From Methanosarcinaceae archaeon UBA470 (GTDB taxonomy: Archaea; Halobacteriota; Methanosarcinia; Methanosarcinales; Methanosarcinaceae): a stretch of 21,154 bases of DNA. The stretch spans positions 335 to 21,488 of the forward strand of contig DAKU01000001.1 of NCBI GenBank assembly GCA_002508425.1, read 5' to 3'. The notes under the pieces are model-generated. The model saw nothing but the letters and a program-made list of their open reading frames with translations. It was not told the DNA's origin and searched no databases. Positions 1 through 7,432 of the stretch are shown one piece after another (position 1 is the stretch's first letter; each line of letters begins with the position of its first letter). The translations under genes and the position numbers were made by a program.

Positions 1-180
1 GTCATATTCCTAGCACTTGCAACATTGTTCTTCCTGCTAGCTATGGGAAACTATCTGAACAACCCCACAATACTCAGGATAGCCGGATTTGAAGGAATAT
101 TCACAGGCCTTTCAGCTATATACGCCGCACTTGGCCAGGTATTGAATGAAATGTACGGAAAGAAAATTGTTCCCCTTTAA
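1..180 (+). CDS. GPR1/FUN34/YaaH family acetate (succinate-acetate) transporter, C-terminal end only
   Basis: The window opens inside this gene; the last 59 codons and the TAA stop are present. The visible end has a hydrophobic helix, then GNYLNNP, then the family signature GFEGIFTGLSAIYAALGQVL and NEMYGKKIVPL. This closely matches the C-terminal helix and tail of SatP/YaaH proteins, which carry acetate or succinate across the cytoplasmic membrane with protons. In Methanosarcina a member of this family has been linked to acetate uptake; the role here is inferred from the family. A hairpin terminator overlaps the stop codon. The gene converges on the Mrp operon, whose last stop is 75 bp away. 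The start and N-terminal motif cannot be seen. Confidence 0.85.
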   Translation, partial: VIFLALATLFFLLAMGNYLNNPTILRIAGFEGIFTGLSAIYAALGQVLNEMYGKKIVPL

Positions 181-200
181 AAGGGGATATTTTCTTTTCC
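172..200 (+). terminator. Terminator of the YaaH-type transporter gene
   Basis: CCCCTTT (172-178) and AAAGGGG (180-186) form a 7-bp inverted repeat with one central base, overlapping the TAA stop. A T-rich tract (ATTTTCTTTT) follows. Both a stem and a U-rich tail support transcript ending here. Confidence 0.65.
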
Positions 201-224
201 ATGCGTTTTAAAATTCTCATCGAG

Positions 225-243
225 TCAAAAAATCAAAAAAGGA
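225..243 (-). terminator. T-run terminator of the Mrp operon
   Basis: Read on the minus strand, about 12 bases after the mrpG stop there are two runs of six T (CCTTTTTTGATTTTTTG). Archaeal RNA polymerase commonly stops at such T tracts without a hairpin. The transporter terminator on the other strand lies just beyond. Confidence 0.5.
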
Positions 244-254
244 GGCAAAGAGCG

Positions 255-611
255 TCATTTTTTAGACAGCTTACATGCCTTTCCATATTCATCTACCACA
301 GATTCTTTACAAAGCCCTACTCCATGCCTGTGAGCTGCTCTTGTTATCATGTGAGCCGCTATGGGAGCTGTGAGAAGTAAAAACAGACCAACAGCTATAG
401 CCTTGACTCCCAAGGGTGTGAATCCGGTCCTCAGAACGATGCTTAGCATTACACCAAAGGCTCCGAGAGTAGCGATCTTGGACGTCGCATGCAAACGATT
501 GTAGGCATCCGGCAAGCGCAGAAGACCTAGCATGCCAAGGAACACAAAAAACAGACCTATTAGCAGCACTATATCACTCAGAACATTCAAGACTGTATTG
601 ATCATGCTCAC
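255..611 (-). CDS. mrpG: Na+/H+ antiporter subunit MrpG/MnhG
   Basis: A 118-residue protein matching MrpG (PF03334, PhaG/MnhG/YufB family). It has three membrane helices, with the conserved stretch FLGMLGLLRLPDAYNRLHA near residues 24-42, followed by K and TLGAFGVMLS. MrpG is a small membrane subunit needed to assemble the Mrp complex; its exact role in transport is unknown. It is the last gene of the operon. The GTG start (611-609) overlaps the mrpF stop as GTGA, which suggests translational coupling; an ATG two codons on is a possible alternative. Length is normal for the family. Confidence 0.93.
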   Translation of the reverse strand: MSMINTVLNVLSDIVLLIGLFFVFLGMLGLLRLPDAYNRLHATSKIATLGAFGVMLSIVLRTGFTPLGVKAIAVGLFLLLTAPIAAHMITRAAHRHGVGLCKESVVDEYGKACKLSKK

Positions 612-871
612 AGAACCACCCCTTCATCCAGATATTTGGCTACAGTTACAGTGCCCACAAAAGAGATCACTGCCAGCACAAGAGCCACATCCATGAAGAA
701 TGCAGAGTTATGATCATATGAATATGCCCCAAGCATCACTATAATTACAGTTGTCAGAGCATCCAGAGATATAACTCTATCAGCGATAGTGGGACCCTTA
801 ATTATACGATAGATACAGGGTATGAATGCGAGAACCATAATTATCAGTGAAAAATCCAGTAAACTAATCAT
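608..871 (-). CDS. mrpF: Na+/H+ antiporter subunit MrpF/MnhF
   Basis: An 87-residue, three-helix membrane protein of the MrpF family (PF04066). The recognisable core is IKGPTIADRVISLDALT (about residues 24-40), where GP and DR-DA are family hallmarks, followed by a helix with AFFMDVALVLAVISFVGTV. MrpF is a small core subunit of the antiporter; bacterial homologues have been connected with bile salt or Na+ efflux. The ATG start overlaps the mrpE stop (ATGA) and its own stop overlaps the mrpG start, so it is translated from the shared operon message. Length is typical. Confidence 0.93.
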   Translation of the reverse strand: MISLLDFSLIIMVLAFIPCIYRIIKGPTIADRVISLDALTTVIIVMLGAYSYDHNSAFFMDVALVLAVISFVGTVTVAKYLDEGVVL

Positions 872-1434
872 TCAAAAGCCTCCAGTACATATTTTTCAAG
901 ACCATTGCGAATAGATGCAGCTACTGCATCTGGATCTGATGCATCTATGCAATGCACATACAGAAGTGATTTATTATCAGATATATCCACCGTAATGGTA
1001 CCGGGAGTGAGCGTTATTGTGTTTGCTATTGCAGTAATACCCAAATCGGTCTTACATCTGATAGGTACGGCAATGATTCCCGGGTTTATATCTATCTTCG
1101 GTTTTAATACGATCTTAGCTACCACTATGTTGGCTTTAATAATCTCCTTTATGAGCACCACGAAATACCGTATAATTGAGATTATACGGCTTGGAGGAGA
1201 AAATAAGTTGAAATTCGATTCTGGCTTGTAAAGGAACCTGAATGGTCTTATGCACACCAGACCTATCAGCAGGCCAAATATAAAGCTGTTAAAGCTGAAA
1301 GTACCATGTATGAAGCACCATACAATTCCAAGGAAAGTACCATGTATGAAGCACCATACAATTCCAAGGAAAGTACCATGTATGAAGCACCATACAATTC
1401 CAAGTACAGCTGCTAGAGAGATATATTTTTTCAT
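868..1434 (-). CDS. mrpE: Na+/H+ antiporter subunit MrpE/MnhE with a triplicated N-terminal membrane segment
   Basis: A 188-residue MrpE family protein (PF01899). The C-terminal part is conventional: a helix with FGLLIGLVCIRPF, a second region with FVVLIKEIIKANIVVAKIVL, then a soluble domain containing ITLTPGTITVDI and HCIDASDPD, the family signature. The N-terminus is unusual: residues 11-46 are three identical copies of LGIVWCFIHGTF, encoded by three identical 36-bp units. Removing two copies gives 164 residues and a normal MrpE start (one hydrophobic helix, then GTFSFNSFIFG). About 40 continuous hydrophobic residues result, so helix number or packing could differ. The reading frame is intact and overlaps mrpD and mrpF by 4 bp on each side. 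MrpE is needed for full antiport activity in bacteria. Confidence 0.92.
   Translation of the reverse strand: MKKYISLAAVLGIVWCFIHGTFLGIVWCFIHGTFLGIVWCFIHGTFSFNSFIFGLLIGLVCIRPFRFLYKPESNFNLFSPPSRIISIIRYFVVLIKEIIKANIVVAKIVLKPKIDINPGIIAVPIRCKTDLGITAIANTITLTPGTITVDISDNKSLLYVHCIDASDPDAVAASIRNGLEKYVLEAFE
1297..1404 (-). repeat. Three perfect 36-bp tandem repeats inside mrpE
   Basis: Units at 1297-1332, 1333-1368 and 1369-1404 are identical base for base. Each is exactly 12 codons (LGIVWCFIHGTF), so copy number changes keep the frame. There are no spacers, so this is a coding minisatellite and not a CRISPR array. Perfect identity, including silent positions, implies a recent expansion or ongoing homogenisation. 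Confidence 0.97.
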
Positions 1435-2969
1435 CTTACCACCCTCGTTAAGACTGCATCTATGTAAGGTTGCGGATCAAGTATCTGCGCTGCAGTTGCT
1501 TGAGCAAAAGAGAGCAAAGGTTCTGAATACACACCAATAACCACTACCATCAATGCCAGAATAGCAATTGGTATGTACGTTGTAGGCGATATACTGTGTT
1601 TAGAGTATTCACCGTGAGCTGTTACATCCCTTTTTTCACCCCAGAACATGAGTAACCATGCTCTGAACATGTAAAACAGTGAAAATATAGCGAACAGAAG
1701 AGCAATTGCTATTTCGGTATAATGTTCCCCAACGATACCAGCATCAAAGAGGACGAATTTGGAGATGAAACCCCCCATTGGAGGCAGCCCTGCTATTGAC
1801 ATACCACCTATCAGGAAAGCTGCTGCCATGAAAGGAGAACTGTTAACCATTCCACCCATCTTATGCATATCACGTGTTCCTGCATGATGGATGATGCCTC
1901 CTGAAGTAAGGAATAACAATGTCTTAGCAAGCGCATGATTGACGAGGTATACAAGAGAAGCTGCAACCGCACCGACACTTCCAAAACCAATGCCTAAAAA
2001 CACATACCCTATCTGGCTCACACTGGAATATGCAAGTAATCTTTTAATATCCGTTTGGGCAACTGCCGATGCAGCACCAACTCCTATTGTAAACAGTGCA
2101 AGCACTATTAGAATAGGTTGAAACATGCCCAATACATCCCTGAAAATAAAGAAAAAGACCCTAAGCATACCATAAACTCCTACCTTTATGAGTACACCAC
2201 TTAGCATGGCACTTATAGGAGACGGAGCCGTTGGATGTACGTCAGGCAACCAGTAGTGCAAGGGGAATATAGCTGCTTTATTACCAAATACAATTATGAA
2301 CATAAGACCAATGGCAAATACATACCATGGGAGAGTTCCTGCAGCCTGCATTGCACTAAGCTTTACGGAGATATCAGCCATGTTCAAAGTTCCTGTAGTT
2401 GCATATAATGCAGAAACAGCTATTAACATGATCATAGAACCAAGCATGTTCAAAATAAGGTATTTGAAAGTTGCTTCCAGCTTATCCGAACTCTTTGCCC
2501 CCCCATCTTTTTCTAATGCCATAACCAGTCCGCAGGATGACAGCAAGAGTACTTCGAAGAATACGAAGAGATTGAATATATCTCCGGTGAGGAAAGATCC
2601 ATGCAATCCTGCAACTAAAAGGTTGAAGAGAGGATGGTAAGTGGATAAAGAACGCTTCTCAATATAACCCAGAGAATATATGAGGGAAAGGAAGGATACA
2701 CTTGAACATAGCATAACCATACCTGCACTGAGCAGGTCTGCCACAAGCACAATTCCATACTTACCCCATTCTCCTACCTCATACACTTGTATTCCTGAAT
2801 TCCACACCCCCATCAATAAAATTGAACTCATAACTACAAGTGAAAAAGAGGTAAGTACACTGATACCTGCTTGCATTTTTGGTTTTGACCGCAGCATCAT
2901 TGAAAAAGCTGCAGCTAGTATAGGTGTAGCGATGAGCAATATAGGGAAATGAACAATTATCGAACTCAT
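1431..2969 (-). CDS. mrpD: Na+/H+ antiporter subunit MrpD/MnhD
   Basis: A polytopic membrane protein of about 512 residues with the proton-conducting module shared with NuoL/M/N of complex I (Proton_antipo_M). Visible motifs include FNLFVFFEVLLLSSCGL, with the conserved helix glutamate, and HYWLPDVHPTAPSPISAML followed by GVLIKVGVYG, with the functional lysine. MrpD is one of the two large ion-translocating subunits of the Mrp Na+/H+ antiporter. I prefer the ATG at 2969 because it overlaps the mrpC stop as ATGA; a GTG two codons upstream (2975) is also open. Its stop overlaps the mrpE start. Length is normal. Confidence 0.95.
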   Translation of the reverse strand: MSSIIVHFPILLIATPILAAAFSMMLRSKPKMQAGISVLTSFSLVVMSSILLMGVWNSGIQVYEVGEWGKYGIVLVADLLSAGMVMLCSSVSFLSLIYSLGYIEKRSLSTYHPLFNLLVAGLHGSFLTGDIFNLFVFFEVLLLSSCGLVMALEKDGGAKSSDKLEATFKYLILNMLGSMIMLIAVSALYATTGTLNMADISVKLSAMQAAGTLPWYVFAIGLMFIIVFGNKAAIFPLHYWLPDVHPTAPSPISAMLSGVLIKVGVYGMLRVFFFIFRDVLGMFQPILIVLALFTIGVGAASAVAQTDIKRLLAYSSVSQIGYVFLGIGFGSVGAVAASLVYLVNHALAKTLLFLTSGGIIHHAGTRDMHKMGGMVNSSPFMAAAFLIGGMSIAGLPPMGGFISKFVLFDAGIVGEHYTEIAIALLFAIFSLFYMFRAWLLMFWGEKRDVTAHGEYSKHSISPTTYIPIAILALMVVVIGVYSEPLLSFAQATAAQILDPQPYIDAVLTRVVR

Positions 2970-3382
2970 CCCCACAACCTCTTTATTTTCTGTATATCCG
3001 TAGTGCCGTATTCTTCATGGAGACGATATGCAAGTATAATTATAACAGCCGTTGTCGCAAGACTAATTACTATAGCTGTTAGGACCAAAGCCTGAACAAG
3101 CGGGTCTACATATTGGGTTGGCGTAGTTCCATTCAATATTGGAGCAAGTAAACCGGTTTTCAGAGAGTCGATGAATATTGTGCTTGTTGGAATAATCTCA
3201 TCCGCCGTTTCAATTGGTATCTGCTCTCCGCTAAATGCACCTACAGATACTATTAACAAGTTCACAGCATGGGACATTATGCTTAAGCCTATTATCACCC
3301 TGACAATATCTCTACGCAGGATAAGGAAAGTCCCTATCCCGAAAAGCACGGCTATTACGATAGATAGCAACGTGTTATTCAT
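2966..3382 (-). CDS. mrpC: Na+/H+ antiporter subunit MrpC/MnhC
   Basis: A 138-residue NuoK-like subunit (PF00420) with three membrane helices. The first two contain GIGTFLILRRDIVRVIIGLSIMSHAVNL in pieces typical of MrpC, with the conserved G-xx-L-x-H-A-x-N-L pattern. The third helix follows DPLVQALVLTAIVISLATTAV, also a signature, with the family's conserved PL-QALVLTAIVI core. MrpC is related to a complex I proton-channel subunit and sits in the membrane antiporter core. It overlaps mrpB by 4 bp and mrpD by 4 bp (ATG start of mrpD). The loop around residues 45-75 is somewhat long and polar. Confidence 0.94.
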   Translation of the reverse strand: MNNTLLSIVIAVLFGIGTFLILRRDIVRVIIGLSIMSHAVNLLIVSVGAFSGEQIPIETADEIIPTSTIFIDSLKTGLLAPILNGTTPTQYVDPLVQALVLTAIVISLATTAVIIILAYRLHEEYGTTDIQKIKRLWG

Positions 3383-3795
3383 TTATCTTCACCAACCATC
3401 TGAAATATACTAAGCAAGGAACCTATTACCACAAAATACACACCTATATCAAATAACCCGGCAGAAACTAATCCGAGATTACCTACAAACGGTATAGGAA
3501 TAAACTCGACTGCACTCCTGAAAAAGTTATGACCAAAGGGCAGGGCTGAAAAAGCCGTAAGTGCAGATATGGTCAATCCAAAACCAAACCAGTTACCCCA
3601 ATCCGGATTGAATGATTTTTTGATCTCTTTAATGCCATATACCACATATGTAAGAGCCACCACGGCAACGAACATAACACCTCCGATGAAACCTCCACCT
3701 GGAGTATTATGTCCTGCAAGTAAAAGTGAAATAGAGAATAATATTGCTAAAGGTAAACATATTCTGGTGATCATTTTTGTAATTACAGTAGTCAC
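3379..3795 (-). CDS. mrpB: Na+/H+ antiporter subunit MrpB/MnhB
   Basis: A 138-residue, four-helix protein of the MnhB family (PF04039). The signature HNTPGGGFIGGVMFVAVVAL (about residues 29-48) is clear, and the C-terminal helix GLFDIGVYFVVIGSLLSIF is also typical. It is a membrane subunit of the Mrp antiporter and resembles the C-terminal extension of MrpA and the membrane arm of hydrogenases such as Mbh. Start and stop overlap the neighbouring genes by 4 bp, indicating coupled translation. Confidence 0.94.
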   Translation of the reverse strand: MTTVITKMITRICLPLAILFSISLLLAGHNTPGGGFIGGVMFVAVVALTYVVYGIKEIKKSFNPDWGNWFGFGLTISALTAFSALPFGHNFFRSAVEFIPIPFVGNLGLVSAGLFDIGVYFVVIGSLLSIFQMVGEDK

Positions 3796-6173
3796 TGACT
3801 CTCACCTCTGCTGCGTATAATATTATAAACTCCCAGTGCTGCAAGGCACATAACAGATATTTCGCCCAATGTATCATATCCTCTGAAGTCTACTATGATC
3901 ACGTTGACAATATTATGACCACCTGCCAGAGGCCAGCTCTTTTCTATGAAATAGTAAGACAGAGACTCAAATGGAGGTATGATTCCCTGGTTTGCATATA
4001 ACAACAGTATCAATACCATAGATGCTACTGCAACCGATATTAGAGCATCTCTAATAAAGACAGATGGAGAAATATGCTCCTTGAATGTTTGTGGTATCTT
4101 GACAATAGCAAGCAAGAGGATGATTGTAGAAAGGGTTTCTACAAGTACCTGCGTAAGTGCAAGATCTGGAGCTGAGAGATATATAAAGAACAAACTTACA
4201 AGATAACCAAGCGCTGAGAGAGATATTACTGCTTGCAGGTACTTCGGCAATACTGCTGCACCTACGGCAGCTATAATCATAAATATGAATACCAGTGCTT
4301 CGTAAGGTTCTACATCAAAGTTCAGGGAAGGTATGGAATTTCCTGCTAATTTGAAGAAAGGTATTGCAAATAACAAGATCATTAATCCCAAAAGGGCAAG
4401 CATATAATTCTTAACAGGTCCAGGCTGCATGAAAGAAGCGAATCCTTTAAGGGTGCTCTTGGCGTTGTTTACAAGACCATCATATATATAATTTACACTG
4501 ATCATTGGATATTTGCGATTAAAACCATTCTGCAATTCTGCTAGAGAATCATATTTGGCGTAAACAAGGGCCCCTAGCAGGAATGTAACTAAGGTCATTA
4601 CCAGAGAAGTGGTAACTCCATGCCACAGCTGTATATGCAAGTGTTGGGGTTCCATCATAATAGAAGAAGCTGCAGGCTCCACAAGGCTTTGTACAGCAAG
4701 AGAGGGGACAAGCCCGAAGAGTATTATGAAACCGGCAAGGAAAGCTGCCGGAACGATCATTACAAAAGATGGATCGTGGATATGAGGTGGCAATCCTTTT
4801 GCAGGACGCTTCCCCAGGAAAATACCAGCTATAAACTTAATAGAGTATGCAAAAGTGAACACACCGCCAGCCACTGCCAGTGCAGGTATAATGAATGTGA
4901 AAGGACTTCCGAGGGCATGCCCCATTTCTATGGAAGACTCATAAAACATTTCCTTGCTTAAGAAACCATTAAGAGGTGGCAATCCTGCCATGGAAAGAGC
5001 ACCAATGGTTGCGATAATGAAAGTAATAGGCATTTCATGCCTTAATCCCCCAAGCCTGGTAATATCACGAGTTGCAGCTTCATGCGCAACAATACCAGCT
5101 ACAAGGAACAAACATGCTTTGAAGGTTGCATGGTTAAGCAAGTGGAAAGTTGCAGCAGCAACACCCATTCCTGGCTCCTGATATGTAGTATAGCCGAACA
5201 TGGTCATTATGTATGCCAACTGGCTGATAGTGGAATATGCAAGTATGGCTTTTATATCGGTCTGCCTAAACGCAAGGAATCCTGCAACCAGCATTGTAAT
5301 GATACCTGTACCACTAACCAACACGAACCAGGCTTCAGTGCCCGAGAATATGGGATGGACCCTGGCAACAAGATAGATACCAGCTTTCACCATGGTAGCT
5401 GAGTGCAGGAATGCACTGACTGGAGTTGGTGCTTCCATCGCATTAGGAAGCCATATGTAGAAAGGACCCTGAGCAGATTTTGATGCTGCTCCTATGAAGA
5501 TCAATACGAGAGCTGCAAGGAACAGCTTGTGGCTTTGTACTGCCTGTATAAGTGCCTCGTTCTGCAGGATCGTTGGTATATCAAAAGTGCCTGTAATAGC
5601 ACGCAGCACGATAAAACCTGCAAGCATGAAAAGTCCGCCAGTTGCTGTCACAAGCAAAGACTTAGTAGCACCATAGACTGATTCTGGTTTATTCCTCCAG
5701 TAACCGATGAGCATGAAAGAAGTGATACTGGTAAGTTCCCAGAAGATAAAGAGCATTATAGTATTTGCAGAGAATACCATTCCAAGCATTGAACCCATGA
5801 AGAGAAGAAGCCATTGATAATATCGAGGCAGATCTTCTTTATGTCCCATGTAAGCAGTCGAGTAGGACATAATGATTACGCCTATACCCGTTATAATAAT
5901 ACCGAACAAAACACTCAGGCCATCTGCGTATATGCTAAAGTCCACACCCATTGAAGGAAGCCATTCCACAGAAGCCTGAAATGGATCACTGTGCACAAGA
6001 GGAATAATGCTGGCGATCAAAAGAAAGCTTATGAAAGCAATTAGTGAAGCAAACCAGCCGATCCTATGTTTTAACAATTTCTCTAATGCTGGCACCACAG
6101 CTGCCAACACAAATGGCAGAAATACCGCCGATGTTATCGATATGAACGGGTCCATGCCTACCCCCATAATCAT
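3792..6173 (-). CDS. mrpA: Na+/H+ antiporter subunit MrpA/MnhA
   Basis: A 793-residue polytopic protein, the largest Mrp subunit. The N-terminal half is a NuoL-like antiporter module: FIFWELTSITSFMLIGYW carries the conserved glutamate (about E146), and IWLPNAMEAPTPVSAFLHSA followed by TMVKAGIYL is the NuoL/M core. The C-terminal part has a DUF4040-type region (LSAPDLALTQVLVETLS, about residues 665-690) and an MrpB-like tail with VNVIIVDFRGYDTLGEISV. All expected domains are present. It starts the operon. Possible starts are ATG 6173, ATG 6167 and ATG 6155; the last is preceded by GGGGT and also fits the family well. In Methanosarcina acetivorans MrpA matters for acetate growth (known for the family). 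Confidence 0.95.
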   Translation of the reverse strand: MIMGVGMDPFISITSAVFLPFVLAAVVPALEKLLKHRIGWFASLIAFISFLLIASIIPLVHSDPFQASVEWLPSMGVDFSIYADGLSVLFGIIITGIGVIIMSYSTAYMGHKEDLPRYYQWLLLFMGSMLGMVFSANTIMLFIFWELTSITSFMLIGYWRNKPESVYGATKSLLVTATGGLFMLAGFIVLRAITGTFDIPTILQNEALIQAVQSHKLFLAALVLIFIGAASKSAQGPFYIWLPNAMEAPTPVSAFLHSATMVKAGIYLVARVHPIFSGTEAWFVLVSGTGIITMLVAGFLAFRQTDIKAILAYSTISQLAYIMTMFGYTTYQEPGMGVAAATFHLLNHATFKACLFLVAGIVAHEAATRDITRLGGLRHEMPITFIIATIGALSMAGLPPLNGFLSKEMFYESSIEMGHALGSPFTFIIPALAVAGGVFTFAYSIKFIAGIFLGKRPAKGLPPHIHDPSFVMIVPAAFLAGFIILFGLVPSLAVQSLVEPAASSIMMEPQHLHIQLWHGVTTSLVMTLVTFLLGALVYAKYDSLAELQNGFNRKYPMISVNYIYDGLVNNAKSTLKGFASFMQPGPVKNYMLALLGLMILLFAIPFFKLAGNSIPSLNFDVEPYEALVFIFMIIAAVGAAVLPKYLQAVISLSALGYLVSLFFIYLSAPDLALTQVLVETLSTIILLLAIVKIPQTFKEHISPSVFIRDALISVAVASMVLILLLYANQGIIPPFESLSYYFIEKSWPLAGGHNIVNVIIVDFRGYDTLGEISVMCLAALGVYNIIRSRGESQ

Positions 6174-6210
6174 ACGTATATATAATTGTTTTTAATGACG
6201 ATTAAAGACT

Positions 6211-6218
6211 ATATATAT
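6211..6218 (-). promoter_or_regulatory. Likely TATA box of the Mrp operon
   Basis: Minus-strand ATATATAT, preceded by GG, lies about 40 bases before the first mrpA ATG. Transcription about 25 bases downstream would leave a short leader. A second AT-rich box at 6179-6187 would instead favour the internal ATG at 6155. Position-based inference only. Confidence 0.4.
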
Positions 6219-6295
6219 CCAAAATTGATATGATTAAATATAATAGATTTATCTAAAAAAAGATTATAGCAAAATCAACCGAGAAGAGAATGCTA

Positions 6296-6304
6296 TATAA
6301 AAAA
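6296..6304 (-). terminator. T-run after hsp20
   Basis: Immediately after the hsp20 TAG, the minus strand reads GATGTTTTTTATATAG. A further run of seven T lies at 6256-6262. These tracts are the only candidates for ending the hsp20 transcript before the Mrp promoter. Confidence 0.4.
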
Positions 6305-6308
6305 CATC

Positions 6309-6854
6309 CTATTCTACACACACAAGTACTGTTTTTTCAGCATCAAATACCCTCAAAATGACCTCCAGTATGCCATTGCGGCAAGTGGCCCGTGCACTAT
6401 CTGGGTCAACTTTCGAAGGAAGTAATACCTGCTCTGAATATTTGCGCTCGCCGTGAGAAGCCTTTAAATCAAGGATACTATCCGTAGCTTTGAGAATAAT
6501 CTGGCCTTTAGATATACCGGGAAGCTCTGCAGTAACAAAAATTTCATTGTCTTTTTCGACCACACCTATCAAAGGTTTGTGTTTTTGGATCAAGCATTTT
6601 TGTTCTCCGCCAGATTCGCCCACAGATGCCAGATACAAGCTGCCAAATTCCCGTATTTCAGATTCCTCTTCTGAATTCTTGATAACCGAAAAGCCATAAA
6701 AAAACGGTGATGGAAGTTTGTTAGAACCTGGCCCCAGATTCTGTTTCATCCTATTTACTAGAAAATCGATATGATCGAAATAATCCGGACCAAAAACTTC
6801 ATTAAAGGAGCCTTTATATTTGATTTTACCCTTTTTATTCCTTTTATCCTTCAT
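6309..6854 (-). CDS. Small heat shock protein, Hsp20/alpha-crystallin family
   Basis: A small ATP-independent chaperone of about 181 residues. The alpha-crystallin domain covers roughly residues 94-172: it has VTAELPGISKGQI, a short SEQVLLPSKVDPDSARA stretch, and the signature NGILEVIL. The N-terminal 90 residues are basic then variable, with PSPFFYGFSV. The protein ends about nine residues after the domain, so the usual C-terminal extension with an I-x-I motif is short or absent (VLV could serve). I choose the ATG at 6854, with GGTGG five bases upstream (6860-6864); a GTG at 6863 overlaps that site and lacks its own. A strong TATA box lies at 6891-6898. Heat or stress control is inferred from the family. 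Confidence 0.92.
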   Translation of the reverse strand: MKDKRNKKGKIKYKGSFNEVFGPDYFDHIDFLVNRMKQNLGPGSNKLPSPFFYGFSVIKNSEEESEIREFGSLYLASVGESGGEQKCLIQKHKPLIGVVEKDNEIFVTAELPGISKGQIILKATDSILDLKASHGERKYSEQVLLPSKVDPDSARATCRNGILEVILRVFDAEKTVLVCVE

Positions 6855-6868
6855 ATCTTCCACCAGCT

Positions 6869-6898
6869 TTGAACGTCCTTGAACACTTTAGTATATAA
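6869..6898 (-). promoter_or_regulatory. hsp20 promoter with a possible operator
   Basis: The minus strand has TCTTATATAC (TATA box, 6891-6900) followed by two copies of GTTCAA at 6879-6884 and 6869-6874. They are exactly 10 bp apart, one helical turn, and lie between the TATA box and the likely mRNA start. This fits a repressor site but is not proven. Confidence 0.4.
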
Positions 6899-7053
6899 GA
6901 GTGTGCGGTTTGAATTTTTTTATTGCACCTACTCAAGACATCATTATACAATATACACTTATGAAATTATTTGTGATTACAACACAGAGAGGAGTAAGTA
7001 AATAACATTGAGACCATAATAGATCAGAAACAAATAGGAAGAGGAAGATATAA

Positions 7054-7395
7054 GTGCCACGACAGCTCTCTCAAAAAGATATAGAGATTTTAAAACATGT
7101 AGCTCCGGAGTGTAATGATTTGGACTGCGCTGGTTCCGGCTCTCGCTACAAATCTATTCTGCCGCCTCTTGCCAATCATTTTGCAGTGAGTGAAAGTGAT
7201 TTTAAAGACAGGTTGGAAAAACTTACTTTAGAAGATCTGCAGTATTTATTATCACTTATTGAAACCGGAAGTGAGAGTCTTAGCTGTGTGCCTCCCCATT
7301 ACATGCAGGTTTTTATTGATCTGGTCACCGAAAAGTTGGGACCGGAAAAAGCTAAAGTTGCTTTCAGGACTTACATATTGAACCCGAAATGCTGA
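7054..7395 (+). CDS. Hypothetical protein, 113 residues, function unknown
   Basis: I do not recognise this gene. It starts with GTG; GAGG at 7041-7044 gives a reasonable ribosome site. The protein is soluble and probably mostly helical, with no signal peptide or membrane segment. It has four cysteines (C20 and C25 as CNDLDC, C78 and the final residue C113), which might bind metal or form disulfides. A central segment (about residues 48-70) resembles a helical repeat with DRLEKLTLEDLQYLLSLI, and residues 80-105 form another helix. It is divergent from hsp20 with a 190-200 bp gap and convergent with the permease gene. The codon pattern and SD support a real gene. Confidence 0.7.
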   Translation: MPRQLSQKDIEILKHVAPECNDLDCAGSGSRYKSILPPLANHFAVSESDFKDRLEKLTLEDLQYLLSLIETGSESLSCVPPHYMQVFIDLVTEKLGPEKAKVAFRTYILNPKC

Positions 7396-7409
7396 TCTTT
7401 GAAGCAAAT

Positions 7410-7420
7410 AAGAAGATTTT
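7410..7420 (+). terminator. Possible T-run terminator
   Basis: GAAGATTTTTCC lies 15-25 bases after the stop of the 113-residue gene, in the 37-bp gap between two convergent genes. No convincing hairpin is seen. Confidence 0.25.
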
Positions 7421-7432
7421 TCCTGACCGTTC

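Noticed and set aside
1297..1404. Possible CRISPR array
   Set aside because: The repeats are contiguous with no spacers, in frame within mrpE, and have no leader or cas genes nearby.
905..1540. Open frames on the + strand (905-1231 and 1250-1540), including one with repeated VPCMKHHTIPRK
   Set aside because: They are antisense to mrpE and mrpD, whose minus-strand products are clear family members; the repeat appears only because it mirrors the 36-bp units.
4620..5402. Several + strand open frames of 75-113 codons within mrpA
   Set aside because: They lie antisense to a conserved antiporter subunit, have no SD and no recognisable motifs.
6239..6268. TATAAT/ATTATA inverted repeat in the gap between mrpA and hsp20
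   Set aside because: Composition there is very AT-rich, so such a short A/T-only repeat is expected by chance.
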